DNA of 64,000 nucleotides from VAYN01 sp051954855 (GCA_051954855.1 JBQCHH010000077.1:42928-106927), one strand, 5' to 3'. Counted from the first letter of the stretch, positions 52,096 through 61,723 are shown. Numbers and translations are program-made. The notes: generated by a model not told the origin, from the sequence alone.

Positions 52096-53184
52096 TCAGT
52101 CGGATTTCGTAGAAGGGGAGGACAGATACCGCGCCACCGCCTGGGCTCTGTTCGCCACTCCCAGCGACCGCAGGATCTTGCGAATGTGCCATTTGACCGT
52201 GCTCTCGCTGAGGTAGAGGCGCTGGGAGATGCCGGCGTTGCTGAGACCCTCGGCGACGAGCCCGAGGATCTCGACCTGGCGGGGGGTGAGAAGCCTGCCG
52301 AGCTCGTCTCCGTTGCGAGAGGAGTGGTCGGGGAGCTGGTGCAGCTCTTGGGCGCGGCGGCCGAGGTCGGTCGCGGTCTGATGGAGGACCTCGGCGGCGG
52401 CGCGGACCTCGGTCACGTCCTGGGCGGTGCCGGTGAGGCGGAGAGGGTGGCCTTCCTCGTCGGCGATCAGCTCGGCCCGGCTGTGGAGGCGGCGGACCCG
52501 GCCGTCGGGCTTGATGATCCTGAACTCGAAGTCGACGGGGGCGCCGGTCTCGATCGCGTCGCGCATCTCCGCTTCGACCCTCTCGCGGTCGTCGGGATGC
52601 ACGTATTTCATGTTGCTCGGCTCGTAGGTGCCGCTGAAATCCTCAGGGGGGATGCCGTAGACCGCGAAGAGGCCTTCGGAGCAGCTCATCTTTCCGGTGG
52701 AGATGTCCCACTCCCAGCTGCCTAGGCGGGCGAGGCGCTCGGCCTCGACCAGCCGTGCGCGGCTCCTCTCGACCTCCTCTTGGATCTGCCGATGCTCGCT
52801 GATGTCAGTAACCAGCACGAGGAACCCCTGCGCCTCACCGTCGACGACGTCGGGTATGTAGGAGACCTGAGTGTGCCGGGTCTTCCCCGAGGGGGTTGTG
52901 ATCTCCCGCTCGAACCGTTGCGGCTCGCCCCGCAGCGCCCCTTCGATATGCGGCAGGTTCTTCCCGTACAGCTCCGGTCCGAGCACCTCGCTGATGTGGA
53001 CCCCGCGCATCTCCTCCGGGGTCTTGCCGAAGAACTCGACGTGGAGATCGTTGGCCATCCGGTTGCGCAGGTCCTTGTCCCAGTAGCCGACCATCGCCGG
53101 CAGGGCGTTGAAGATCGCCTGGATGTTCTGCGGCGAGTCCGCAAAGCGGCGAACCTGGGCCGGAATCTGTTGCTCTGAGGTCAA
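52096..53184 (-). CDS. PAS-PAS-LuxR transcriptional regulator
   Basis: 362 residues from a TTG at 53184 with AGGTGG just upstream. Two PAS/PAC domains (about 20-130, with GYWDKDLRNRMAN, and about 150-265, with SWEWDISTGKMS) are linked by a short coiled coil. A LuxR-type HTH follows at about 298-355 (LTPRQVEILGLVAEGLSNAGISQRLYLSESTVKWHIRKI). There is no membrane helix. It probably senses a small ligand or redox state in the cytosol; target genes are unknown. Confidence 0.9.
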   Translation of the reverse strand: MTSEQQIPAQVRRFADSPQNIQAIFNALPAMVGYWDKDLRNRMANDLHVEFFGKTPEEMRGVHISEVLGPELYGKNLPHIEGALRGEPQRFEREITTPSGKTRHTQVSYIPDVVDGEAQGFLVLVTDISEHRQIQEEVERSRARLVEAERLARLGSWEWDISTGKMSCSEGLFAVYGIPPEDFSGTYEPSNMKYVHPDDRERVEAEMRDAIETGAPVDFEFRIIKPDGRVRRLHSRAELIADEEGHPLRLTGTAQDVTEVRAAAEVLHQTATDLGRRAQELHQLPDHSSRNGDELGRLLTPRQVEILGLVAEGLSNAGISQRLYLSESTVKWHIRKILRSLGVANRAQAVARYLSSPSTKSD

Positions 53185-53489
53185 TCTGCCACCTAAACCA
53201 CTCGTAGGGCGGGTTGAACCAGCCTAACGAAGGGGCTCTATCGGTCTATGGTCTTTTACGTGCTTGCTCAAGGGAGAGATCCGGCGCACAGCCCCTTCCG
53301 GCGTCGCTTCGGACCGCAGAGGAGCACTTCTCCCGTCGGGGGCCACCTGGAGCAATCGGTCGCGGAACCCCTGGCCGCGGTCGATTGCCCACCCTCGGGG
53401 GGCCTTGCGAACCTAGTCGAGGTCGCAATGCGGGAGTCGCGCCGGCTGCGTCGGGCCTGAGCGCCGGGTAACCCTTAGACTCCGCCGCG
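53185..53489. other. 305-bp intergenic region with no supported gene
   Basis: Short frames exist on both strands (for example 53248-53460 plus, 70 residues), but none shows a family pattern or a ribosome binding site. The right end holds the promoter of the SDR gene. Confidence 0.6.
53476..53481 (+). promoter_or_regulatory. -10 hexamer TAGACT for the SDR-mutase-MutL operon
   Basis: TAGACT, 8 nt before the ATG at 53490, no Shine-Dalgarno sequence. Confidence 0.5.
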
Positions 53490-54290
53490 ATGGGTCAGTG
53501 GAACGACGGCCAGCGGTTCGCAGGGAGGGTCGCGATCGTCACCGGCGCCGGTGGCGCGCTCGGTGGTGCGACCGCCCGTGCGCTCGGCAGGGAGGGGGCC
53601 ACGGTCGCCCTCGGCTACCGCTCCTCGGAGGAGTCGGCGCGAGAGAACCTCGCTGCGATCGAAGCCGCCGGCGGCAAGGGGCATGTCGCCCAGCTCGAGG
53701 TGACCGACGGCGACTCGGTCGAGCGCTTCGTCGCCGACGTAGCCGAGCGCTACGGCCGCATCGACGTGGTCGTCAACACCGCCGGCCGGATCGACCCGGC
53801 CGACGCGGTCCGCTTCGCCGACTCCAGGGCGGAGGAGCTCGCCAAGCTGCTCGACGTCGACATGCTCGGCAGCTTCCGCGTCTGCCAGGCGGCGCTGCCG
53901 CACCTGAAGGCGACCGGCAACGGCGCGATCGTCAACTTCTCCGGCTCCTACGGCAACGGGGTAAACCAGGAGAACATGGTCACCTCGGTCTCGGTCACCT
54001 ACTGCGCTGCCAAGGGCGGCGTTCGCGCTTTCACCTCGGCGCTGGCGCGGGACCTGGCGCCGGAGGTCCGCGTCAACGCGATCGCGCCCGGGGCGATCGA
54101 AGCCAACTGGGAGGACGACTGGGAAATCCCCGAGGAGGACTTGAAGGAAACCCTGGACATGACCCTGTTGGGACGGATGGGCAAGCCGGAGGAGATCGCC
54201 GAAACGGCCCTCTACCTCGCCTCCGACGGCGGCGGCTACACCACCGGCCAGGTGCTCGAGGTCAGCGGAGGCTGGATCCTCGACGGGTGA
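53490..54290 (+). CDS. SDR oxidoreductase of the cobalamin-mutase operon
   Basis: 266 residues. It has TGAGGALGG near 19-27, NTAG in place of NNAG, NFSGSYG with the catalytic Ser, YCAAKGG as YxxxK, and the C-terminal GQVLEVSGGWILDG typical of FabG-like enzymes. It probably acts on a hydroxyacyl or hydroxyacid substrate. The mutase ATG follows 4 nt after its stop, so it probably acts in the same pathway. Confidence 0.88.
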   Translation: MGQWNDGQRFAGRVAIVTGAGGALGGATARALGREGATVALGYRSSEESARENLAAIEAAGGKGHVAQLEVTDGDSVERFVADVAERYGRIDVVVNTAGRIDPADAVRFADSRAEELAKLLDVDMLGSFRVCQAALPHLKATGNGAIVNFSGSYGNGVNQENMVTSVSVTYCAAKGGVRAFTSALARDLAPEVRVNAIAPGAIEANWEDDWEIPEEDLKETLDMTLLGRMGKPEEIAETALYLASDGGGYTTGQVLEVSGGWILDG

Positions 54291-54294
54291 GGCG

Positions 54295-56073
54295 ATGACT
54301 GAGCTCGACGTCGACCTCAGCGCCCTGCTCCCCCCTGACCTGCCCGACGGCCGCGAAGCCGTCGCGGAGGGGAAGGAGATGGCCAAGGGCGTGGAGCGCC
54401 ACCTCTCGCTCTTCTGCGAGGAGAAGGGCGTCGGCTCCGAGCGCGAGTGGCGCGAACGAGCCCGCAGCGAGGGTTTTTCCTGCACCTGCATGAACATCGG
54501 GCTCGCCACCTGGGCCGACACCCGCGAGGCGCTGGGACTGATCTACGAAGACGCGCTCTCGCGCGGGGTGCGCCCTCCCGATCGCTTCAACCTGATCGCC
54601 GAGCGGCGGATGGGCTTGCCGAAAGACAAACGCGCCGACGCCCCACAGGAAACCGGCCCGGTGATGATGACCGAGCAGGACTGGTGGGAGCTGACCCACA
54701 CCGCGCCGATCCAGCCCGAGGCCGCTGACAACTCGATCGGCGGGCCGGGCTCGGTGGAAAACGCGGTCGACGCGCTGCAGGCCGGCGTCACCACGATCGG
54801 CGTCCTCTCGCAGTACTCCTGGCGCTGGCCCTACTGGGACGACGAAATCAGCCAGACGATGGCGGTGCTGAAGGCGGCCGGCCTGCTGGCGGCGTTCAAA
54901 GACGAGGGCGTCGTCTTCGACTCCTACCTCGAGGACGGCTACCCCGGTGTCTTCCACGACTACGCCAACTACATCGGCTGGGCGATGCTCGAGCGCTACA
55001 TCAGCGAAGAGCTGATCGGCGCCGCCTATTCGCCCTCCTGGGGGGGTCTGACCCAGAACCCGGTGGTCAAGTCGGCGGTGACGTTGGCGCTCGACGCGGT
55101 CAACCCCGACAAAGTCCCCTTCTCGTTCAACCAGGGCGACACGATCGGCAACACCGCGGACTTCGACGCCAACTACGCCGTCCTCAACACCGATGTCCTC
55201 TTCATGAAGATGGTCGACAGTCGCTACCGCCTCGGCAACGCCCCGATCGCCGTCCCCGTGACCGAGACCGAACGGATCCCCTCCTGGCAGGAGGTGGCGA
55301 CGGTGCAGGCGATCAACCGCAAGCTGGAGGACTACGTGCCGCTGGTCGACCCGGTCGTCGACTGGGGCAGGATCGAGGCGATGCGCGACGAGCTCGTCCG
55401 CGGCGGCAAGGCCTTCTTCGACGCGGTGATCCAGGGGCTCTCTGGCGCCGGGATCGACGTCCGCGATCCGGCCCAGCTGCTGCTGGTGACGAAACGACTC
55501 GGCTCGACCCGCTGCGAGGAGCTGTTCGGCGCCGGCCAGGCCGACCCGGAGTTCCCGCGCGGCCGCCGCCCGGTGCTGGAAACCGACCTCGTCAAGAACA
55601 CGATGGAAGAGCGCGAGCGCCTCCTGGCCGAGCTCGGCAGGCGCGGGGAAGAGGAGGCGATCCGGGGGATGAAGGTCCTCGTCACCTCGACCGACGTGCA
55701 CGAGTTCGCCGAGTTCCTGCTCACCTCCTCGCTGGCGGCGGCGGGGACCGAGGTGATCGACTTCGGGATCAACCGCGATCCCGAGGACATCGTCAAGGCG
55801 GTGCTCGAGACCGACGCCGACGCGGTCGTGATCACCACCCACAACGGCGTCGCCCGCTCCTTCGGGCGGCGGCTGATGGAGGAGCTGCAGAGCGCCGGGG
55901 TCGGCTCGGTGCCGGTCTTCATGGGCGGCGTCCTCAACGAGGACGTCGAGGGCTCCGATGTCCCGATCGACGTCAGCGCCGACCTCAACGCGACCGGGAT
56001 CGAGACCCCCGGCACGATCGACCGCCTCGTCGAGGCGCTGATCGAGCGGCGCGCCGGCGGCGTCGCGGCTTGA
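54295..56073 (+). CDS. Cobalamin-dependent mutase-like protein (glutamate-mutase style, catalytic and B12 domains fused)
   Basis: 592 residues. The first ~450 look like a barrel-type catalytic domain (SIGGPGSVENAVDALQAG, SPSWGGLTQNPVVKSAV, PFSFNQGDTIGNTADFDANY). Residues about 458-592 are a B12-binding domain: VLVTSTDVHEFAEF holds the cobalt-ligating His in a DxHxxx motif where Gly is replaced by Ala, then VVITTHNG and PVFMGGVL. GlmE and GlmS of glutamate mutase are separate chains; here both parts are in one. A MutL-type reactivase follows directly, which strongly supports an adenosylcobalamin mutase. The substrate is unknown. Confidence 0.75.
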   Translation: MTELDVDLSALLPPDLPDGREAVAEGKEMAKGVERHLSLFCEEKGVGSEREWRERARSEGFSCTCMNIGLATWADTREALGLIYEDALSRGVRPPDRFNLIAERRMGLPKDKRADAPQETGPVMMTEQDWWELTHTAPIQPEAADNSIGGPGSVENAVDALQAGVTTIGVLSQYSWRWPYWDDEISQTMAVLKAAGLLAAFKDEGVVFDSYLEDGYPGVFHDYANYIGWAMLERYISEELIGAAYSPSWGGLTQNPVVKSAVTLALDAVNPDKVPFSFNQGDTIGNTADFDANYAVLNTDVLFMKMVDSRYRLGNAPIAVPVTETERIPSWQEVATVQAINRKLEDYVPLVDPVVDWGRIEAMRDELVRGGKAFFDAVIQGLSGAGIDVRDPAQLLLVTKRLGSTRCEELFGAGQADPEFPRGRRPVLETDLVKNTMEERERLLAELGRRGEEEAIRGMKVLVTSTDVHEFAEFLLTSSLAAAGTEVIDFGINRDPEDIVKAVLETDADAVVITTHNGVARSFGRRLMEELQSAGVGSVPVFMGGVLNEDVEGSDVPIDVSADLNATGIETPGTIDRLVEALIERRAGGVAA

Positions 56074-56077
56074 ACGC

Positions 56078-57454
56078 GTGGGCGTCGTCGCGCTCGCGGA
56101 CTTCGGCAGCACCTACACCAAGCTCAGCCTGGTCGACCGCGCGGAGGGGACTCTGCTGGCCCGCGCCGAGGCGCCGACCAGCATCGACACCGACCTGATG
56201 GAGGGCTACGCGGCCGCGCTTGCCGCGGCCAGGGAGTCGCTGGGAGCACCGGTCGATATCGAGCGCGAGCTGGCCGTCTCCAGCGCCGGCGGCGGGCTGC
56301 GGGTGGCCGCGGTCGGCCTCGTCGCCGACCTCACCGCGGCGGCGGCGCGGCAGGCCGCGCTCAACGCCGGAGCGCGGGTCGTCTCCGTCCTCGCCGGCAA
56401 GCTCGACGCGGGGCAGCTCGACGAGCTGGAGGCAGCGCGCCCGGAGATCGTCCTCTTCGCCGGTGGGACCGACGGCGGCCAGGCCGAGCTGGTGCTGGAG
56501 AACGCCCGCCGCCTCGCCACGCGCGAGCTGGGCGGCTACGCCGTCGTCGCCTGCAACGCCGCGGTGGCCGAGCAGGCGGCGGAGCTGCTGCGGGCGGCGG
56601 GAACCGAGGCCACGGTGGCGGCGAACGTGATGCCGCAGCTGGGGCGACTGGAGATCGAGTCGGCCCGCGAGGCGATCCTCCGCGTCTTCCTCGAGCACGT
56701 GATCGGCGGCAAGGGCCTCAGCGCCGGCCCCGAGTTCGAGCGGATGGTGCGGATGCCGACCCCCGAGGCGGTACTGGAGGCGACGCGTCTTCTATCCCGG
56801 GGTGCCGACGGGGTCCCCGGGGTCGGGGACGTGATGGTCGTCGACGTCGGCGGCGCGACCACCGACATCCACTCCGACCGGGCAGCGGAGGCGGCAACCC
56901 CTGGCATCGAGGGACCGCTCCTGCCCGCTCCGCTGACCCTGCGCACGGTCGAGGGAGATCTCGGCCTGCGGGCTAGCGCTACCGGCGTTCTTGCTGTCGA
57001 CGGCCGGTTCATCACAGAACACGCGGATACTGACGAGGATTCGATTAGACAGAGCGTCTCATTTCGATCAAGCCATCCACAGTGGATTCCGGAATACCCG
57101 GACGAGGCGCGGCTGGACCGTCTTTTAGCGATCGGCTGCGCCGGCCACGCGATCACCCGCCACTGCGGGACGATGCTGCTGACGCGAGGGGAGGGGGGGC
57201 CGCCGACGCTCGTCCGCGACGGGCCGGATCTGCGCGAGGTCACCAGAATCATCGCCACGGGCGGGGTATTCGCGCACCGAGAGGACGGGGAGGAGATTCT
57301 CAGGGAGGCGCTGGAGCGACGAGCCCCGCGCTCTCTGGCCCCGCGCGATCCAGCGCTGCGGATCGACGCCGACTACGTTCTCGCCGCTGCCGGACTGCTC
57401 GCCTCGATCGATCCCGCGGCGGCGCTGCGATTGCTGCGCCGCAAGCTCGCCTGA
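56078..57454 (+). CDS. MutL/GlmL-type mutase reactivating protein
   Basis: 458 residues, GTG start four bases after the mutase stop. ASKHA-type nucleotide-binding motifs are ADFGSTYTKLSLVD at the N-terminus and VMVVDVGGATTDIHSD near 250. VLFAGGTDGG and IGCAGHAITRH complete the MutL/GlmL pattern. In glutamate-mutase clusters this chaperone-like ATPase is thought to reactivate the B12 enzyme. This is not the mismatch-repair MutL. Confidence 0.88.
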   Translation: MGVVALADFGSTYTKLSLVDRAEGTLLARAEAPTSIDTDLMEGYAAALAAARESLGAPVDIERELAVSSAGGGLRVAAVGLVADLTAAAARQAALNAGARVVSVLAGKLDAGQLDELEAARPEIVLFAGGTDGGQAELVLENARRLATRELGGYAVVACNAAVAEQAAELLRAAGTEATVAANVMPQLGRLEIESAREAILRVFLEHVIGGKGLSAGPEFERMVRMPTPEAVLEATRLLSRGADGVPGVGDVMVVDVGGATTDIHSDRAAEAATPGIEGPLLPAPLTLRTVEGDLGLRASATGVLAVDGRFITEHADTDEDSIRQSVSFRSSHPQWIPEYPDEARLDRLLAIGCAGHAITRHCGTMLLTRGEGGPPTLVRDGPDLREVTRIIATGGVFAHREDGEEILREALERRAPRSLAPRDPALRIDADYVLAAAGLLASIDPAAALRLLRRKLA

Positions 57455-57512
57455 AACAAACTGGACAACATGACCAGAGCGGTGTTAGGGTCGCTGCACC
57501 GGTCGTCTTGTC

Positions 57513-57533
57513 CATCCCGCATGATTCGGGATG
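57513..57533. other. Short hairpin in the leader of the metallophosphoesterase gene
   Basis: CATCCCG and CGGGATG pair around a 7-nt loop, 18 nt before the ATG at 57551. There is no T run. It may shape the leader or be chance. Confidence 0.35.
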
Positions 57534-57550
57534 AGAGGAACTTGAGGGGG

Positions 57551-58522
57551 ATGCTAAGACGACGCCGAAATCAGAGCCTGACGCGCCTCTTCTACGCGGG
57601 AGACGTGCACGGCTCGCGCGTCTGCTGGAAGAAGTTCGTCAACGCCGCCGCCCACTATCCGGCCGACGTGTTGGTGATGGGGGGGGACTTGACCGGCAAG
57701 GGCCTGGTCCCGATCGTCCGCGAGGGGGACGGCACCTACAGCGCCCGGGTGATCGGCGAGCAGCGGGTCGCCCGCACCGCCGAGGAGCTCGATCAGATGC
57801 AGCTGGCGATCACGACCAACGGGATGTACCCCTTGATCGTCGACCAGGACGAGGCGCGGCGTCTGGCGGAAGACGCGGCCTGGCGCGAAGAGGCGATGGA
57901 GAAGGCCCTGCTCGACGAGCTGCGGCTCTGGGTCGAGTTCGCCGACGAACGCCTGGGCGGCACCGAAACCCTCGCCTACGTGATCCCCGGCAACGACGAC
58001 CCCTGGTCGATCGACGCGGTGCTCGCCTCGGGCACCTCTGTCGTCGCCTGCGACGAAAGCGTCCAGCAGGTCGGCCCGCACGAGATGGTCTCTTTCGGCT
58101 ACTCGAACCGCACCCCGTGGAAGACCCCGCGCGAGCTCGACGAGGAGGAGATCTACGAGCGGCTGAAGCGCCTGGCCGATCAGCTCGAGACGCCACGGCA
58201 GGCGATCTTCAACATCCACGTCCCGCCTTACGAAAGCAGCCTCGACGTGGCCTTCGAGGTGGACGACGAGCTGCGCTACGTGATGAAGGGCGGCCGGCCG
58301 CACGAGGTGCCCACCGGCAGCCCGGCCGTCCGCCAGATCATCGAAGAGGCGCAGCCGCTCCTAAGCCTTCACGGTCACATCCACGAGAGCAAGGGCGTGA
58401 CGAGAATCGGCCGCACGGTGGCAATCAACCCCGGTTCCGACTACGGTAGCGGGCACCTGGACGGGTGCCTTGTGCATCTGGCGCCGGACCGGGTCGTCAA
58501 CCAGTATCTGGTCTCGGGTTAA
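57551..58522 (+). CDS. Metallophosphoesterase (calcineurin-like)
   Basis: 323 residues from the ATG at 57551, which follows GAGGGGG; an upstream in-frame extension lacks a ribosome binding site. Metal-binding motifs are FYAGDVHGS, VMGGDLTGKG, VIPGNDDPW, IHVPPYES and SLHGHIHES, the complete calcineurin-like set. The insert between GDLTGKG and GNDD is long. The substrate is unknown. A permease gene starts 22 nt after its stop. Confidence 0.87.
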   Translation: MLRRRRNQSLTRLFYAGDVHGSRVCWKKFVNAAAHYPADVLVMGGDLTGKGLVPIVREGDGTYSARVIGEQRVARTAEELDQMQLAITTNGMYPLIVDQDEARRLAEDAAWREEAMEKALLDELRLWVEFADERLGGTETLAYVIPGNDDPWSIDAVLASGTSVVACDESVQQVGPHEMVSFGYSNRTPWKTPRELDEEEIYERLKRLADQLETPRQAIFNIHVPPYESSLDVAFEVDDELRYVMKGGRPHEVPTGSPAVRQIIEEAQPLLSLHGHIHESKGVTRIGRTVAINPGSDYGSGHLDGCLVHLAPDRVVNQYLVSG

Positions 58523-58544
58523 TGAAAAAACGAAAGGGAGAGGA

Positions 58545-60200
58545 ATGACCGAGTTGGGGGAGAGGCCGGCGTCGGCCGGCGCAGCGCCGCAGGGGACCTT
58601 CGCGCGAAAAGCCACCGGGCTGGTGCGGGAAGTCTCGCCGTTTTCGACCTTCGTCTTCAACATGGCGTCGCAGCCGACCGCGATGCTCGTCGCCACCACG
58701 GCCTTCCTCTTTCCGCTCGCGGCCTTCCCGGGCGGCTCGCTCTGGCTGGGGTTCGCGATGGCCTTCGTGCTGGCGATCGTGCTCTGCGTCTGCTACGGGC
58801 TCTTCACCTCGGCGATACCGCGCAGCGGCGGCGACTACGTCCTCGTCGGCCGGGTCACCCACCCGATCCTCGGCATCATCTCGTCCTACTTCTGGGTCGC
58901 CGGCGTGATCCTCGTCATCGCCTTCATCGCCCAGTCTTTCGTCACCGTCGCCCTCGCTCCGTCGCTGACCGCGGTGGGCCTGGTCAGCGGTCACCACTCG
59001 CTGGTCACCGCGGGTGAAACGCTGTCGACCAGCGAATGGTGGCAGTTCGGGATCGGCACCGGCGTGATCCTCTTCTCGGCCGCGCTGCTGGCCGGCGGCT
59101 GGCGCTGGACGACGCGGATCATGAACGGGATCTGGGCCCTGACGATGATCGGCCTCGGCAGCGTTCTCGTCTTCCTTCTGTTCAAGAGCCACGCCGGCTT
59201 CGTCCACAGCTTCAACCAGTTCGCCGGGCCGGTGACCCACGAACACGACAGCTACCAGGGCATCATCGCCCACGCCCAGAAGGAAGGGATCGACCCCTCG
59301 CCCGGCTTCAGCCTCGACCAGACCTGGCCGACGATGGCCGCCATCGCTGGCCTCTCGATCTACGCCTGGCTTTCGATCTACATCGCGGGCGAGGTGAGGC
59401 GGGCGAAGGACATCACCCAGGTGAAGATCATGAGCCTGGCGACCTTCGTCCACATCGGGGTCGCCGTGATCCTCGGTCTCGTCTTCTTCTGGCGGTTCGG
59501 CCACGACTTCTTCATCGCCGTGAACGGACTCAGCGAAACCGAAGCGTACCCCTTCGCCGGCGCGCCCCCGTATTACACGTTCCTCACCTCGATCGCCGGC
59601 GGCAGCACCCTCTTCTCCTGGTGGCTGTTCATCACCTTCGCGGCCGCCTACCCGCTGCTGATGATCCCCAACATCACGATCGCGGTCCGCAGCCTCTTCG
59701 CCTGGGCGCTCGACGGCCTGCTGCCGGCGCGCTTCGCGCGGGTCTCGCCGCGGACCCACGCGCCCAACTACGCGATCGGCCTGGTGGTGGTGCTCGGCAT
59801 CGCCACCCTGTACTGGGCGACCAGCAACAACGAAGGCTTTCTCAAATTCCTCTTCGAGGCCGTCCTGCTGCAGGCGGTGACGATGATCCTGCTCTCGCTC
59901 GCCGGCGCGCTGCTGCCGTACCGCAAGCCGGACGTGTGGCGCGCCTCTGCGAGCACGGGACGCTTCCTCGGCGTCCCGATCGTCACCCTTTCGGGCGTTG
60001 TCAGCGCCATCCTCATGGTCGGCCTGTTCTTCATCTACATGCACTACCCCGGGCTCGGGATCGAAGACAAGGGCAGCTTCCTTCGCGACTGCGGGATCGT
60101 GCTCGGGGCGGCCCTGCTGACCTACTTCGTCGCCCGCACCGCCCGCAAGCGCCAAGGGGTGGACGTGGAGAAACTGGCGGCGGAGATCCCCCCGGAGTAG
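58545..60200 (+). CDS. APC-superfamily amino acid permease
   Basis: 551 residues from the ATG at 58545 behind AAGGGAGAGGA. It has about 12-13 hydrophobic helices, with GLVREVSPFSTFVFNMASQP at the start and SAIPRSGGDYVLVGRVTHP as the helix 2-3 motif of APC transporters. The C-terminus is cytoplasmic and charged. It probably imports amino acids or related amines. It might supply substrate to the B12 mutase pathway upstream, but only proximity suggests this. Confidence 0.88.
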   Translation: MTELGERPASAGAAPQGTFARKATGLVREVSPFSTFVFNMASQPTAMLVATTAFLFPLAAFPGGSLWLGFAMAFVLAIVLCVCYGLFTSAIPRSGGDYVLVGRVTHPILGIISSYFWVAGVILVIAFIAQSFVTVALAPSLTAVGLVSGHHSLVTAGETLSTSEWWQFGIGTGVILFSAALLAGGWRWTTRIMNGIWALTMIGLGSVLVFLLFKSHAGFVHSFNQFAGPVTHEHDSYQGIIAHAQKEGIDPSPGFSLDQTWPTMAAIAGLSIYAWLSIYIAGEVRRAKDITQVKIMSLATFVHIGVAVILGLVFFWRFGHDFFIAVNGLSETEAYPFAGAPPYYTFLTSIAGGSTLFSWWLFITFAAAYPLLMIPNITIAVRSLFAWALDGLLPARFARVSPRTHAPNYAIGLVVVLGIATLYWATSNNEGFLKFLFEAVLLQAVTMILLSLAGALLPYRKPDVWRASASTGRFLGVPIVTLSGVVSAILMVGLFFIYMHYPGLGIEDKGSFLRDCGIVLGAALLTYFVARTARKRQGVDVEKLAAEIPPE

Positions 60201-60203
60201 GAG

Positions 60204-60953
60204 GTGGGAAATACGGCGCCGCTCGCAGACCCCGTTGCCGAGGGGACCAGGATCGCGGAGGCCGCCGCCGAGCGCGGCCTCCCGCTCCCACTGCTCGGGG
60301 GGGTAGCGGTCGCGATTCGCTGCCCGAGCAGTCGCAAGCCGCCGTTGGATCGGGCATACGGGGACATCGACCTTGCTACGACGGGGTCGGCGAAGAAGAA
60401 CGTGACCAAGTTGATTGAGTCACTGGGTTACGCCGGCAACAGGGAATTCAACATCCTCCACGGCCACCGTCGCCTCTTCTTCTGGGATGGGGTGAACGAA
60501 CGTCAGGTGGACGTATTTGTGGACGAGGCGAACCTCTGCCACAGAGTTGACCTCAAGCGCCGGATCAAGCTCGGTCCGCTCACTCTCTCGCTCGCCGATC
60601 TGACGGTGTTGAAGCTGCAGATCGTCGAGACCAACGAAAAGGACTATCTCGACCTCTGCGCGCTTTTCGCCGATCACGACCTGAGCGAGGACGAGAGCGG
60701 CATCAACGCCACCTATATCGCCGATCTGGCCGCTTCGGACTGGGGGCTGTGGCGGACGTTGGGGATGGTGGCGGAGCGCAGCGAAAGGTTCGCCCGCGAG
60801 CTGCCCGAGTTCGATGCCGGAGAGCGGGTAGCGGACCGGCTGCGGCGGTTGCGAACGGCACTGGACAGTGTCCCCAAGTCGCGGAGTTGGAAGCTGCGGT
60901 CTCGCGTCGGCGACCGCAAGCGGTGGTATGAGCTTCCCGAAGAGGTCCACTGA
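60204..60953 (+). CDS. Nucleotidyltransferase-like protein
   Basis: 249 residues from a GTG at 60204 that lies 7 nt after GGAG. LPLLGGVAVAIRCPS then YGDIDLAT is the nucleotidyltransferase-fold pattern (GG and DxD). The rest (LTLSLADLTVLKLQIVETNEKDYLDL) resembles proteins related to AbiEii or aminoglycoside nucleotidyltransferases. There is no partner gene of an AbiE-type toxin-antitoxin pair. Function is unknown. Confidence 0.65.
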   Translation: MGNTAPLADPVAEGTRIAEAAAERGLPLPLLGGVAVAIRCPSSRKPPLDRAYGDIDLATTGSAKKNVTKLIESLGYAGNREFNILHGHRRLFFWDGVNERQVDVFVDEANLCHRVDLKRRIKLGPLTLSLADLTVLKLQIVETNEKDYLDLCALFADHDLSEDESGINATYIADLAASDWGLWRTLGMVAERSERFARELPEFDAGERVADRLRRLRTALDSVPKSRSWKLRSRVGDRKRWYELPEEVH

Positions 60954-61029
60954 GAATGGTCGTGTCTTATGTATTGGATAGGCTCGCCTGTGTGAAGGGC
61001 CTGACTGATCGCTCGGGGAGAGGCCAGAG

Positions 61030-61686
61030 TTGACTCGGCCACGACGCGGGGAGCCACGAGCGAGGGTCAAGATCGTCGAGGCGAGCCGCAAGCTGTTCAC
61101 CCGCCGTGGCTTCTCCGAAACCTCGATGGGGGATATCGCCCGGGCCGCTCAGGTGGCGCGGGCGACCGTCTATAACAACTTCGACGACAAGCAGGACATC
61201 CTCGCCGCGATCATCAGCGAATACATAGGGGGCTACCAGGAGATCGTCCAGCGGCTGCGCGAAAATGCCCGCTCAGGCCAGACTTCCTTCGAACTAATCC
61301 AGGAGATGGTGCGCGCGGCGTTCAGCTGGCGCGTCCAGAACGCCGATCTGCGGCCGGTCGTCGCCGTGGCCCGCAACCTCCGCGGCTCCGGTTGGGAGCA
61401 GGCCAACAAGGTCGCTGACGATGCCCTGGTCAACTGGATCATGCAGGTCCACGCCGCCGACGAAGACGCGGGGCTGATCCGCGAGGACATCAACCTCGAG
61501 TTCGGCGTTCGCGCCACCTACGTGATGATCGAGGCGATGCTCACCGCCTTCGACCTCGACACGGCCACCGAGGAGAAAGTCAACGAGGCCGCAGATCAGT
61601 TGGCGCTGCTGCACTGGTACTCGATCTGCTCAGTGCCGCCCGAGAAAGCTCCCGAGAGCCCGCTCGGCCGCAAAAGCCCGGCTTAG
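61030..61686 (+). CDS. TetR-family transcriptional regulator
   Basis: 218 residues from a TTG behind GGGGAGAGG. The HTH is canonical (IVEASRKLFTRRGFSETSMGDIARAAQVARATVYNNFDDKQDIL, about 15-60), followed by an all-helical ligand domain. It may control the aminotransferase gene 37 nt downstream on the same strand or act elsewhere. Confidence 0.92.
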   Translation: MTRPRRGEPRARVKIVEASRKLFTRRGFSETSMGDIARAAQVARATVYNNFDDKQDILAAIISEYIGGYQEIVQRLRENARSGQTSFELIQEMVRAAFSWRVQNADLRPVVAVARNLRGSGWEQANKVADDALVNWIMQVHAADEDAGLIREDINLEFGVRATYVMIEAMLTAFDLDTATEEKVNEAADQLALLHWYSICSVPPEKAPESPLGRKSPA

Positions 61687-61710
61687 TCGTAGACAACCTG
61701 TCCAATCCGC

Positions 61711-61716
61711 TACTCT
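61711..61716 (+). promoter_or_regulatory. -10 hexamer TACTCT for the aminotransferase gene
   Basis: TACTCT, 7 nt before the GTG at 61724; the same hexamer precedes the SDR gene at 629. Confidence 0.5.
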
Positions 61717-61723
61717 GAAGCGA

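Noticed and set aside
53248..53460. 70-codon plus-strand frame in the 53.2-53.5 kb gap
   Set aside because: No family pattern; composition equals background; a start signal is not convincing.
56078..57454. DNA mismatch repair MutL
   Set aside because: Shares only the name; motifs are of the ASKHA-type reactivase next to a B12 mutase.
60204..60953. AbiE-type toxin-antitoxin pair
   Set aside because: Nucleotidyltransferase-like protein present, but no AbiEi-like partner adjoins it.
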